NCBI GenBank assembly: GCA_020866945.1
Contig: JAJBVW010000222.1
Location: 1-6,841 of the forward strand
Source of the DNA: Oscillospiraceae bacterium
Lineage (GTDB): Bacteria; Bacillota; Clostridia; Oscillospirales; Oscillospiraceae
Direction of reading: 5' to 3'
Length of the DNA: 6,841 nt
The position numbers and the translations under genes are program-made. Shown here piece after piece: positions 1 through 5,956 of this stretch (position 1 is its first letter; each line of letters opens with the position of its first letter). The notes below the pieces were generated by a model, which had not been told where the DNA came from, ran no database searches, and was given only the letters and a program-made list of their open reading frames with translations.

Positions 1-596
1 CAAAAACCTCGGACGAAGAGCTTCAAGCCTTGGCCCGCGCTCAAATGGGCGGAGCGGAGGAAGCGCTGGTGGAACGGTACGTCCGATTGGTGCGCGTTTG
101 CGCGAGACCTTATTTTCTAACAGGTGGCGACGGCGAAGACCTTATCCAAGAAGGAATGCTGGGGTTGTTGTCTGCCATTCGCGGGTATGACCCGCAAAAA
201 GGCCCATCCTTCAGGGCCTACGCTCAAAGCTGTATCCAAAACCGTATAAAATCTGCCATCCGCAGCGCGGGCCGCCAAAAGCACGCCCCGCTGAACGATG
301 GTTTGCCCTTAGACGAAGTCCTCTCAGATGAATCCCAGTCCCTAGGTGTCCACTATTTTCAGCAAAGTCCCGAGGAGCAGGTTCTAGCAAGAGAGACCGA
401 AAAAGAATTAATCTCCGCCTATTCCAAGTGCCTATCAAAGTTTGAGGCACAAATTCTTGACTTATATCTGGACGGTCTGTCCTATGAGGAAATGGCCGCT
501 CTGTCTGGTCGGGATACTAAGGCGGTAGACAACGCCATTCAGCGCATACGGCGCAAGCTGGCAAAACTCTCCTCAGGCGAGAACAGCGCAAGCTGA
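1..596 (+). CDS. sigH: SigH-family RNA polymerase sigma factor, 5' end outside the window
   Basis: This is a sigma-70 family factor resembling Bacillus SigH, the transition-state and early-sporulation sigma factor that directs core RNA polymerase. The frame is open to the left edge. The residues KTSDEELQA precede the TTG at 30, and 'SDEEL..AR' is typical SigH N-terminal sequence, so the true start is upstream and the TTG is internal. About 197 residues are visible, against roughly 218 in B. subtilis SigH. Counting from the codon at 3-5, region 2 spans about 30-95, with YFLTGGDGEDLIQEGM (core binding), SFRAYAQSCIQNRI (-10 recognition) and GRQKHAPLN. Region 4 spans about 143-190, with LDLYLDGLSYEEM and the helix-turn-helix AVDNAIQRIRRKL. 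The region 2 to region 4 linker is short, as expected in this group, with no region 3 domain. The SigH assignment rests on remembered family motifs. Non-sporulating clostridia also carry such factors, so a sporulation role is inferred. Confidence 0.85.
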   Translation, partial: KTSDEELQALARAQMGGAEEALVERYVRLVRVCARPYFLTGGDGEDLIQEGMLGLLSAIRGYDPQKGPSFRAYAQSCIQNRIKSAIRSAGRQKHAPLNDGLPLDEVLSDESQSLGVHYFQQSPEEQVLARETEKELISAYSKCLSKFEAQILDLYLDGLSYEEMAALSGRDTKAVDNAIQRIRRKLAKLSSGENSAS

Positions 597-647
597 TCGC
601 AAATATACTGCCCAAATTGGGAAAATTTTCTAAAGAGAGGACCAAAA

Positions 648-929
648 ATGTACCAAGACAAGACCCTTGTATGCAAGGAATGTGGCCAGGAATTTGTGTT
701 CACCGCTGGTGAGCAGGAATTTTATGCAGAGCGCGGCTTCCAGAATGAGCCTCAGCGCTGCAAAGCCTGCCGGGACGCCCGCAAAGCGGCTTCCCGTGGC
801 CCCCGTGAGTATTTCACCGCCACCTGCGCCGCCTGCGGCGGAGAGGCTCGCGTGCCCTTCGAGCCGAAGAGCGACCGCCCCGTGTATTGCAGCGAGTGCT
901 TTGCCAAGATGCGCGCCGGCGAAATGTAA
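648..929 (+). CDS. Small zinc-ribbon protein, zf-trcl plus CxxC-x17-CxxC
   Basis: This 93-residue cytosolic protein carries four CxxC knuckles. C9-C12 and C38-C41 form the first probable zinc ribbon, of the type called 'probable zinc-ribbon domain'. C60-C63 and C81-C84 are separated by exactly 17 residues and match the CxxC-x17-CxxC signature common in Firmicutes and other bacteria. There is no signal peptide or membrane segment, and the linker (about 42-55) is basic. The ATG is preceded by AAGAGAGG ending at 640, with a 7-base spacing, which supports this start. It lies 51 bases after the sigma factor on the same strand, so co-transcription is possible. A TATACT at 604-609 could be a separate -10, but no good -35 accompanies it. 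The biochemical function of the family is not established; nucleic-acid or protein binding is a guess from the fold. Confidence 0.9.
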   Translation: MYQDKTLVCKECGQEFVFTAGEQEFYAERGFQNEPQRCKACRDARKAASRGPREYFTATCAACGGEARVPFEPKSDRPVYCSECFAKMRAGEM

Positions 930-948
930 GATTATCCTTAATACAAAG

Positions 949-982
949 CAAGAGAGCGGTAGCCATAGGCACCGCTCTCTTG
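949..982. terminator. 12-bp hairpin between convergent genes
   Basis: A perfect 12-bp inverted repeat (949-960 with 971-982, core AGAGCGGT/ACCGCTCT) encloses a loop that can add three more pairs (GCC 962-964 with GGC 968-970). It begins 20 bases after the zinc-ribbon stop. Read on the - strand the stem is followed by CTTTGTATT, a weak T-rich tail; on the + strand the tail is poor in T. It is probably a bidirectional or imperfect terminator between the zinc-ribbon gene and ispE. Confidence 0.6.
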
Positions 983-992
983 TCCGCTTATA

Positions 993-1035
993 TGAATACA
1001 GCCTCTGTCTTCACATTGAACAGAGGCTGTATTCA
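993..1035. terminator. 16-bp hairpin between convergent genes
   Basis: A perfect 16-bp inverted repeat (993-1008 with 1020-1035, core ACAGCCTCTGT/ACAGAGGCTGT) has an 11-base loop. It starts 17 bases beyond the ispE stop on the - strand. The A/T-rich base of the stem could act in either direction, but no long T tract follows on either strand. Its position makes it the likely first transcription barrier for the apgM-ispE unit, and a backup for the zinc-ribbon transcript. Confidence 0.65.
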
Positions 1036-1051
1036 ATTACATAGGAAGAAT

Positions 1052-1915
1052 TTATTCCATGCACACGCTTCCCGTATTTGCCGGCCTTGTCAGAACACAG
1101 TCTTGGCAAGAAGGGGAGAGGATCTCAGCGGCAGCTTTCGCGGTCTTTTCATTATCAAACACCCCAAAGACGGCGCTGCCTGTGCCCGTCATGACGGCAT
1201 TGACAGCCCCCAGATCTATAAGCTGCCGTTTTATAGTCGGCACGGCGCTCTGGCGGCGGTCCAGCACATCCTCGAAAACGTTATTCATCCGCCGTGCGAC
1301 ACCGTATAAATCTTGTGTCTCCAGGGCGGCCAGAATACCTTTGGTGTCCGGCCGGAGACGGCTGCGCCTTGCATCAATGCGGCCAAAAAGCTCCGGAGTG
1401 GATATTGCAAAGGCGGGCTTGCATATAACGATGGGGCAGTCCGGCAGCGCGGGGAGGGGCGTCAGAATCTCACCGCGTCCTTCAGCCAAGGCGGTTCCGC
1501 CCTGGACGCAGAAGGGTACGTCGCTTCCAAGACGTAGGCCCAGCGCGCACAGCTCCTCTGTGGTTTTCCCCGCATTTGTCATCTGATTCAGTGCTACCAG
1601 CACAGCGGCGGCGTCTGCGGATCCGCCTCCTAATCCGGCGCACACAGGCAGACGCTTTGTCACCCGTATTCTAGCCCCCAGGCCGGTACCCTCTAAAAAC
1701 AGCCTGGCGGCTTGAAGTGCCAGGTTTTTTTCATCCCGGGGCAGATACCGCTGGCCAGGGTCGATGAAAAACGAACCGTCCTCCGTCAGCTGTATGTCCA
1801 AATCATCCCCGTAGGTCACGGACTGCATTACCATGCGCAGAGCATGATAGCCCCCGGCAGCGCGGCCTAACACGTCAAGAGACAGATTCAGTTTTCCATT
1901 GGCGTGAATAATCAT
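1052..1915 (-). CDS. ispE: 4-diphosphocytidyl-2-C-methyl-D-erythritol kinase
   Basis: This cytosolic GHMP-family kinase of the MEP (non-mevalonate) isoprenoid pathway phosphorylates CDP-methylerythritol at the 2-hydroxyl using ATP. Its 287 residues are the usual family length. Motif 1 is near the N-terminus: ANGKLNLSLDVLG, then GGYHALRMVMQS, with the conserved Lys8. The glycine-rich ATP loop PVCAGLGGGSADAA spans about 90-103. The conserved acidic residue is Asp132 in GSDVPFCVQGGTALAEGRGE. The C-terminal GHMP motif is AVMTGTGSAVFGVF (about 240-253). The ATG overlaps the stop of the upstream apgM gene as ATGA, and only a weak GAG lies ahead of it, so it probably relies on translational coupling. 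There are no signs of truncation. The remaining MEP genes are not in this window. Confidence 0.96.
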   Translation of the reverse strand: MIIHANGKLNLSLDVLGRAAGGYHALRMVMQSVTYGDDLDIQLTEDGSFFIDPGQRYLPRDEKNLALQAARLFLEGTGLGARIRVTKRLPVCAGLGGGSADAAAVLVALNQMTNAGKTTEELCALGLRLGSDVPFCVQGGTALAEGRGEILTPLPALPDCPIVICKPAFAISTPELFGRIDARRSRLRPDTKGILAALETQDLYGVARRMNNVFEDVLDRRQSAVPTIKRQLIDLGAVNAVMTGTGSAVFGVFDNEKTAKAAAEILSPSCQDCVLTRPANTGSVCME

Positions 1916-3144
1916 TGCTCAAACAGCATATTCAGCAGAACCGTGCCATCCGGCAGGTTGATGCCGGTTTTCAGGCCGTTTGCTTCCGTGTAAGACAAGC
2001 CGGAGCATTTTTGTTCCCGACTGTCGTATATCAGGAAGGGCACGGGGTCGCCGTCATGAGCGCGGTTGGATGTCAGTGTCTTGTGGTCAGAGAGAATAAG
2101 GATGCGGTAGTCCTCTCCGCAGTTTTGCAGCCACTTCAAGATAGGGGAGACCTCGCGGCTGTCCAGCCATTCAATGCTTTGCAGCTTGCCCGGTGTGTCT
2201 CCGTTGTGGGTACACTCGTCCGGAGCCTCGACGTGCAGGGCGGCAAAATCGCAGCGAGAGAGTATTTCTATGGTTTTCTCGCATTTTCCCTCCCAGTTTG
2301 TGTCTATTTCCCCGGTGACGCCTGGGACAACGGGGGCCGGCAATCCAGACAGCTTTGCGATGCCCTGCACCAGGGGAACAGCGGAAACGACCTCGCCTGT
2401 ATGGCCGTATTTTTCCTGGAAATCAGGCAGCACAGCGGCGGTGCCCTCCGCCCAGAACCATATAGCGTTGGCGGGCATTTTTCCTGCAGCGCGGCGCTCT
2501 TCGTTCAGCGGGTGATGGTTCAGAAAACGGAACGCCGCCTCCTGAAGCTCCTCTAATGCCAAAGCTGCCGCACAGCCGGAAGGGGCGAGCGGCCCAATCA
2601 CCTCGCCCAAATGGTCGTGAGGCGGAATGAGTTTAATGCCTGTAATATCCGCACCGCTCATGACAGCAAAATGCCGGAAGGAGGAGCCGGGATTGATGCT
2701 GATATGGTATTTTTCCGCGAGTACGGAAAACTCAGGGCTTGCCCAAAGCTCCGTAATCAGCTGGTCGGAGATGTCTCCTTCAATAGAGCCGGCGCTGTGG
2801 GAAAGAATGCGCCGCTGGCTGTAAGGAACATCCGCATCCTCCAATGTGACCATATTGCAACGGCAGGCCATGTCCCCATCTGCCAGCTTCACATCCTGGG
2901 CGGCAGCCTCCAATGGACCCCGGCCATGATAATAGCGCAGGGGAGAGGCGCCAAAAATAGACATGATGGCCGTAGCGCTGCCAGGCTCAAATTTTTTGGG
3001 ACAGTTGACAACACTGCCCAAAATGCCCCGGCGGGAGAGGTCGTCGATAACCGGCTTATCCGCTACCTCCAGCGGTGTTTTATTTCCCAGCTCCGGCACG
3101 GGGTTGTCCGCCATGCCGTCGCCTATGACCAGTAAATATTTCAT
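1912..3144 (-). CDS. apgM: ApgM-family phosphoglycerate mutase-like enzyme (possible homoserine kinase branch)
   Basis: This alkaline-phosphatase-superfamily enzyme of 410 residues resembles archaeal-type cofactor-independent phosphoglycerate mutase, which interconverts 3- and 2-phosphoglycerate. Metal-site and catalytic features are visible: LLVIGDGMAD with Asp9, nucleophile Ser56 in EPGSATAIMSIFG, HVEAPDECTHNGD (about 304-316, with metal ligands Asp309 and His313), LSDHKTL (Asp353, His354) and AHDGDPVPFLIY (His363). I start it at the ATG at 3142-3144. That ATG follows CGGGAG at a 9-base spacing, begins the family motif MKYLLVIGDGMAD, and lies downstream of a good promoter. The open frame runs 50 codons further, but that stretch looks unlike the family and crosses the promoter. 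The bacterial subgroup has also been proposed to be an alternative homoserine kinase, so the substrate is uncertain. Its stop overlaps the ispE start by four bases, making a two-gene operon. Confidence 0.88.
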   Translation of the reverse strand: MKYLLVIGDGMADNPVPELGNKTPLEVADKPVIDDLSRRGILGSVVNCPKKFEPGSATAIMSIFGASPLRYYHGRGPLEAAAQDVKLADGDMACRCNMVTLEDADVPYSQRRILSHSAGSIEGDISDQLITELWASPEFSVLAEKYHISINPGSSFRHFAVMSGADITGIKLIPPHDHLGEVIGPLAPSGCAAALALEELQEAAFRFLNHHPLNEERRAAGKMPANAIWFWAEGTAAVLPDFQEKYGHTGEVVSAVPLVQGIAKLSGLPAPVVPGVTGEIDTNWEGKCEKTIEILSRCDFAALHVEAPDECTHNGDTPGKLQSIEWLDSREVSPILKWLQNCGEDYRILILSDHKTLTSNRAHDGDPVPFLIYDSREQKCSGLSYTEANGLKTGINLPDGTVLLNMLFEQ

Positions 3145-3203
3145 ATTGATAGACTCCCGATTTATTTCATTTTTCTGCTTTGCTTGTCGTATCGCATAGT
3201 CAT

Positions 3204-3232
3204 AGTATACTACCATTTTTGGCCGACGGCAA
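3204..3232 (-). promoter_or_regulatory. Sigma-A-type promoter for apgM-ispE
   Basis: On the - strand, TTGCCG (3232-3227) and TATACT (3209-3204) are separated by 17 bases, matching 4/6 and 5/6 of the consensus. Transcription would begin near 3197, giving a leader of about 53 bases before the apgM ATG. The -10 lies in the perfect palindrome TAGTATACTA (3203-3212). This promoter supports the short start for apgM. Confidence 0.65.
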
Positions 3233-3260
3233 CCTTTTCCCTTTGGAAGAAGGCTATACG

Positions 3261-3289
3261 TTGACATATATACAAAACCTTGGTATAAT
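3261..3289 (+). promoter_or_regulatory. Perfect-consensus sigma-A promoter for the symporter gene
   Basis: TTGACA (3261-3266) and TATAAT (3284-3289) are separated by exactly 17 bases, identical to the vegetative consensus at both hexamers. Transcription would begin near 3296, about 46 bases before the TTG start. Such a strong core promoter usually needs a repressor or another limit, consistent with the palindrome lying over its -10. Confidence 0.85.
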
Positions 3290-3294
3290 ACCAA
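3280..3294. promoter_or_regulatory. Operator-like palindrome over the symporter -10
   Basis: TTGGTATAATACCAA is a perfect 7-1-7 palindrome that contains the whole TATAAT. A bound protein would block polymerase, so it is read as a repressor operator. The TTGGTAT/ATACCAA half-sites resemble those bound by FCD-class GntR regulators such as UxuR/ExuR, which is a resemblance only. No regulator gene lies in the window. Confidence 0.5.
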
Positions 3295-3341
3295 TGTTAA
3301 TCAACTAAGAGAGAATCTGAAGAAAGCGAGATGAATGGGCC

Positions 3342-4790
3342 TTGAGCCTGCAGGTTTGGATAGTGGCTGCCTATGCGGCGGCAACAGTAGGAATCGGGTT
3401 GATTGTATGCCGCGCACAGCAAAAGGCCGGAACCGGGGCCGCCTTTCGAGGGGCAGAGCTTGGGATTCCGGCCATTGTGTGCGCTTCTGCCGGGGAATGG
3501 CTGGGCGGCACGGCCACCAGCGGTGTAGCGGAATATGGCTTTGCCTATGGTCTTTCAGGAATGTGGTATACTCTGGCAAACGCATTGGGAGTGCTTTTTC
3601 TGGCGCTGTGCTTCGCACGGCTTTACCGCAGCCTGGAGAAGGTGACGGTTCCGGGGATTGTGGAACGGTTTTATGGCGTAAAGGCCCGCGTGGTATCCAG
3701 CGTGATTCTATGCCTGGTGATGCTGGGGGTAGGCCTGTCGCAAATGGTCGCAGTTGGTAAGCTGGGACAGTCGCTGCTGGGGCTGCCATACGCCTGGTCG
3801 GTGGTCATCTTCACCGCCGTTATCATTTGCTATACTATGCTGGGCGGGATGCAGGTGGTGTCGGCCACAAATATGATGCACCTGTCCGTCATGTATTTCG
3901 GCGTTATTCTTGCAGTCATTCTTGGCATATCAGGCATTGGCGGCTGCACAGCCTTCGGGGAAGGTATAGAAGCGCTGTATGAGGAAACCGAGGTCAATTA
4001 TGTGGGAGCTTTTTCTATCGGCTGGCCAAAGGTGCTGTCCTGGATTATTGCCTCCATGCTGGGGGCCTGCACTGCCCAGGCTGGCATACAGCCGGTTCTT
4101 GCAGCAAAGGATGAGGTCACGGCCAAAAGAGCCTGTATGTGGACAGCGCTGGTGGTGGCCCCCTTTGGCATCATTACGGCTCTCCTGGGTGTTATCGCGC
4201 GTATCATGAGCATGAATGGTACACTTCTGGACACGGCTGGAAATATAGTGACGGATGGAAAACTGGCGCTGTCCGCGCTGATGATGAATCTGCCGCCGGT
4301 GGCCGGGGGGCTGGTGCTGGCAGCTATCCTGGCGGCTATTTTCTCTACTGCGTCGCCTATTTTTCTGGCGGTTGGAACCATGTTCAGCCAAGACATATGC
4401 TCTCTCAGGGTGAAATCGAAAGCGTCTCTGCTGCGGATAAATCGGGCCACCGTGGCCGCCACCGGGATCGTCTGCGCTGTGGGCGCCATTTTGCTGGTGG
4501 ACGCGGGACAGATATTGGATATGGTCTACGGCGCATATGCCCTCCGTGGGGCCATCTTTATTATTATTCTCTATGGGATATACTGGAAGAAGGCCCATCA
4601 GCGGGCCGCCGTGGTCAGTATGCTCCTGACCGCCGCCGTGGCCGTCGTGTGGACCGCCGTGGAGCTTGTCACCGGAAGCTATCCCGTCGCGTCCTGGTTT
4701 TCCGAGACTTACGCCGCCGTTTTAATGGCTGCCGTGTCTATGCCCATCTGTGTCCGGCTGATAAAGCCGGAACGGCGCTTGATAAATTAA
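3342..4790 (+). CDS. Sodium:solute symporter (SSS/SLC5-type) family transporter
   Basis: This polytopic inner-membrane transporter of 482 residues probably couples Na+ entry to uptake of a small solute; the substrate cannot be told from sequence. About 12-13 hydrophobic segments are visible, the first at about 5-22 right at the N-terminus. Family signatures are ASAGEWLGGTATSGVAEYGF with YGLSGMWY (about 48-76), VPGIVERFYG (about 103-112), YTMLGGMQVVSATNMMH (about 164-180), and the sodium-site helix AAILAAIFSTASPIFLAVG (about 327-345) followed by SQDI. Ser335 and Thr336 fall where SSS proteins place Na2 ligands; the usual acidic residue of 'STADS' is replaced here (STASP). The only plausible start in frame is the TTG at 3342, because an in-frame stop lies at 3318-3320. 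The ribosome site is weak (AAGCGAG ending at 3330, 11 bases away). It has its own promoter and ends in a hairpin. Confidence 0.9.
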   Translation: MSLQVWIVAAYAAATVGIGLIVCRAQQKAGTGAAFRGAELGIPAIVCASAGEWLGGTATSGVAEYGFAYGLSGMWYTLANALGVLFLALCFARLYRSLEKVTVPGIVERFYGVKARVVSSVILCLVMLGVGLSQMVAVGKLGQSLLGLPYAWSVVIFTAVIICYTMLGGMQVVSATNMMHLSVMYFGVILAVILGISGIGGCTAFGEGIEALYEETEVNYVGAFSIGWPKVLSWIIASMLGACTAQAGIQPVLAAKDEVTAKRACMWTALVVAPFGIITALLGVIARIMSMNGTLLDTAGNIVTDGKLALSALMMNLPPVAGGLVLAAILAAIFSTASPIFLAVGTMFSQDICSLRVKSKASLLRINRATVAATGIVCAVGAILLVDAGQILDMVYGAYALRGAIFIIILYGIYWKKAHQRAAVVSMLLTAAVAVVWTAVELVTGSYPVASWFSETYAAVLMAAVSMPICVRLIKPERRLIN

Positions 4791-4805
4791 ATAATAATTC
4801 ATCAA

Positions 4806-4842
4806 TAATTTCTGCCGCACTAGCTCAGTGCGGCAGAAATTA
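4806..4842. terminator. 16-bp bidirectional hairpin terminator
   Basis: A perfect 16-bp inverted repeat (4806-4821 with 4827-4842, core CTGCCGCACT/AGTGCGGCAG) has a five-base loop. It starts 15 bases after the symporter stop and lies 15 bases past the recombinase stop on the other strand. A/T pairs at the base (TAATTT/AAATTA) supply the T-rich 3' side in both directions, although no long T run continues beyond the stem. Confidence 0.75.
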
Positions 4843-4857
4843 AGTTGCGCTTATGCG

Positions 4858-5838
4858 TTATTCGTCCGTTTTATCCTCTGGCCTGAATTCAGCCAGGGGA
4901 TTGGCAGCGGCAGCATATTGAAGCTCTTCATTGGCAATATGGGTGTATATCTGGGTGGTGTTCAGATTTTCATGCCCCAGAACCTCCTGGAGGGTTCGGA
5001 CGTCCACACCGTTTTGCAGCATCAGCGTGGCAGCAGTGTGGCGGAGCTTGTGGGGGGAGTATTGCTCTGCATCTAATCCGGCCTTCAAAAGCGTGTTATG
5101 TACCATGACCTGTATGGCGTCTACGCTCATGCGCTTGCGGCGATTGGAGAGGAACACGGCGTTTTCATCCAAGGCGGCAATAGTTTTCCTCACAGCCAGC
5201 CAGCTGTTTATGGACTCGATGGCGGCGCTGTTTAAATAGACCATACGTTCCTTATTACCTTTGCCGTGTATCAGCAGGCAATCTTCACGGATGTCGGATA
5301 AATCCAATGCCCGCATTTCTGATATACGCAGCCCACAGTTGAGGAACAGACACAGAATGCAGTAATCCCGTTCCTTGTTTTTCCCATCCACAGCGGAGAG
5401 GAGCCGCTGGCTTTCCTCCAGTGTCAGATAACGGGGGAGAGACTTTTGGAGCTTGGGAGCGTCCAGCGTCTCCACGGGGTTTGTTGTCAAAGCCTTGGTC
5501 TTAATGGTGAAATACTTGTAAAAACCCTTTAGTGTTGTAATCATTCTGGCTCGTGAAGCGGCGTTCAATTCTCGGTCTCGGGACAGATACGCTAAAAAGT
5601 CATAGACCTCCGCCAGTGTGACGGAGCCATAAAGCTCCAGGCTGGCCCCGGAAATGTCGATGTCTTCCATGGCCGTGTCCCTGGGAACCAGGCCCCGGCT
5701 GATATACAGCCATCGCGTGAAGGTTCGCAGATCTAAATAATAGGAATCCACCGTTGCGCCGGATTGACCCTTGATGGTGTCGTGATAGGCAAGAAACTCC
5801 CGCATGGGCTGGGACGAGTCATCTTTGTAGTTTATCAT
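4858..5838 (-). CDS. Xer-type tyrosine recombinase
   Basis: This site-specific DNA recombinase cuts and rejoins DNA through a 3'-phosphotyrosine. Of its 326 residues, about 10-115 form the SAM-like core-binding domain (TVDSYYLDLRTFTRWLY; MITTLKGFYKYF). Residues 135-310 form the catalytic domain, with all active-site residues present: Arg171 (NCGLRISEMRALDL), Lys193 (HGKGNKERMVYL), His263 and Arg266 (SPHKLRHTAATLML), His289 (LQEVLGHENL) and nucleophile Tyr298 (QIYTHI). It is closest to XerC/XerD but somewhat longer, with about 20 extra residues around 50-72 between the first helices. The start is the ATG at 5836-5838, which follows GGGAGG at a 7-base spacing. An upstream TTG at 5853 overlaps that ribosome site and is rejected. 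No phage genes, excisionase or att repeats are seen, so a chromosomal role (dimer resolution or similar) is more likely than prophage integration, though this is inferred. Confidence 0.9.
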   Translation of the reverse strand: MINYKDDSSQPMREFLAYHDTIKGQSGATVDSYYLDLRTFTRWLYISRGLVPRDTAMEDIDISGASLELYGSVTLAEVYDFLAYLSRDRELNAASRARMITTLKGFYKYFTIKTKALTTNPVETLDAPKLQKSLPRYLTLEESQRLLSAVDGKNKERDYCILCLFLNCGLRISEMRALDLSDIREDCLLIHGKGNKERMVYLNSAAIESINSWLAVRKTIAALDENAVFLSNRRKRMSVDAIQVMVHNTLLKAGLDAEQYSPHKLRHTAATLMLQNGVDVRTLQEVLGHENLNTTQIYTHIANEELQYAAAANPLAEFRPEDKTDE

Positions 5839-5843
5839 AAAAA

Positions 5844-5879
5844 AGCCTCCCAATGCTTAAATGATAGCAGAGGGAGGCT
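5844..5879 (-). promoter_or_regulatory. Hairpin enclosing the recombinase ribosome site, with T6 tail
   Basis: An 8-bp perfect inverted repeat (5844-5851 with 5872-5879) has a 20-base loop. Read on the - strand, the second arm GGGAGGCT contains the recombinase Shine-Dalgarno and is followed at once by TTTTTT and the ATG at 5838. Long transcripts arriving from upstream could fold it, hiding the ribosome site and possibly terminating. Transcripts from the promoter at 5861-5890 would start inside the loop and escape it. Confidence 0.45.
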
Positions 5880-5890
5880 CTTGTTGTCCA
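5861..5890 (-). promoter_or_regulatory. Candidate promoter of the recombinase gene
   Basis: On the - strand, TGGACA (5890-5885) and TATCAT (5866-5861) are separated by 18 bases, each matching 5/6 of the sigma-A consensus. The start point would be near 5854, giving a very short leader of about 16 bases that still includes the GGGAGG ribosome site. It sits just downstream of the terminator-like repeat at 5907-5938. Confidence 0.5.
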
Positions 5891-5906
5891 TAGTCAAACT
5901 AACTAA

Positions 5907-5938
5907 AAATTCGGCATAATAAATATTATGCCGAATTT
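5907..5938 (-). terminator. 14-bp hairpin, probable terminator of radA-DUF6873
   Basis: A perfect 14-bp inverted repeat (5907-5920 with 5925-5938) has the loop AAAT. It lies 18 bases past the DUF6873 stop, and on the - strand the stem runs into TTTTT, as in an intrinsic terminator. The stem is A/T-rich with only four G:C pairs. Its 28-bp core also has the 11-6-11 layout of a dif-like site; see the findings. Confidence 0.65.
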
Positions 5939-5956
5939 AGGGGAGGGGAAAATGTA

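Noticed and set aside
30..32. TTG as the start of the sigma factor
   Set aside because: The frame continues to the left edge with residues typical of SigH N-termini (SDEEL), and no Shine-Dalgarno precedes the TTG. The true start is off-window.
604..621. TATACT and palindrome CCCAAATTGGG between the sigma factor and zinc-ribbon genes
   Set aside because: No acceptable -35 lies 16-18 bases upstream, and the palindrome is too short and tight for a terminator. It was kept out as an unsupported promoter or operator.
1915..2556. Long + strand open frame opposite apgM
   Set aside because: It is antisense to a conserved enzyme, has no recognisable domain, and its start coincides with the apgM-ispE junction by chance.
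3145..3294. The 50-codon N-terminal extension of the apgM frame
   Set aside because: It crosses a good promoter and the divergent operator region, lacks family similarity, and the ATG at 3144 has the better ribosome site and begins the conserved motif MKYLLVIGDGMAD.
3335..3760. Open frame of 141 codons overlapping the symporter start
   Set aside because: It is rich in Gly, Arg and Ser with no family pattern, and lies in another frame of a clear membrane protein.
3930..4598. Long - strand open frames under the symporter gene
   Set aside because: They are shadows of the coding strand, with low-complexity His/Gln/Arg-rich translations and no supporting ribosome sites or family motifs.
4858..5838. 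Recombinase as evidence of a prophage or integrative element
   Set aside because: No phage, excisionase, relaxase or tRNA att site is present, and the flanking genes are core functions.
5839..5853. TTG at 5853 as the recombinase start
   Set aside because: It would translate through the GGGAGG ribosome site that sits correctly for the ATG at 5838.
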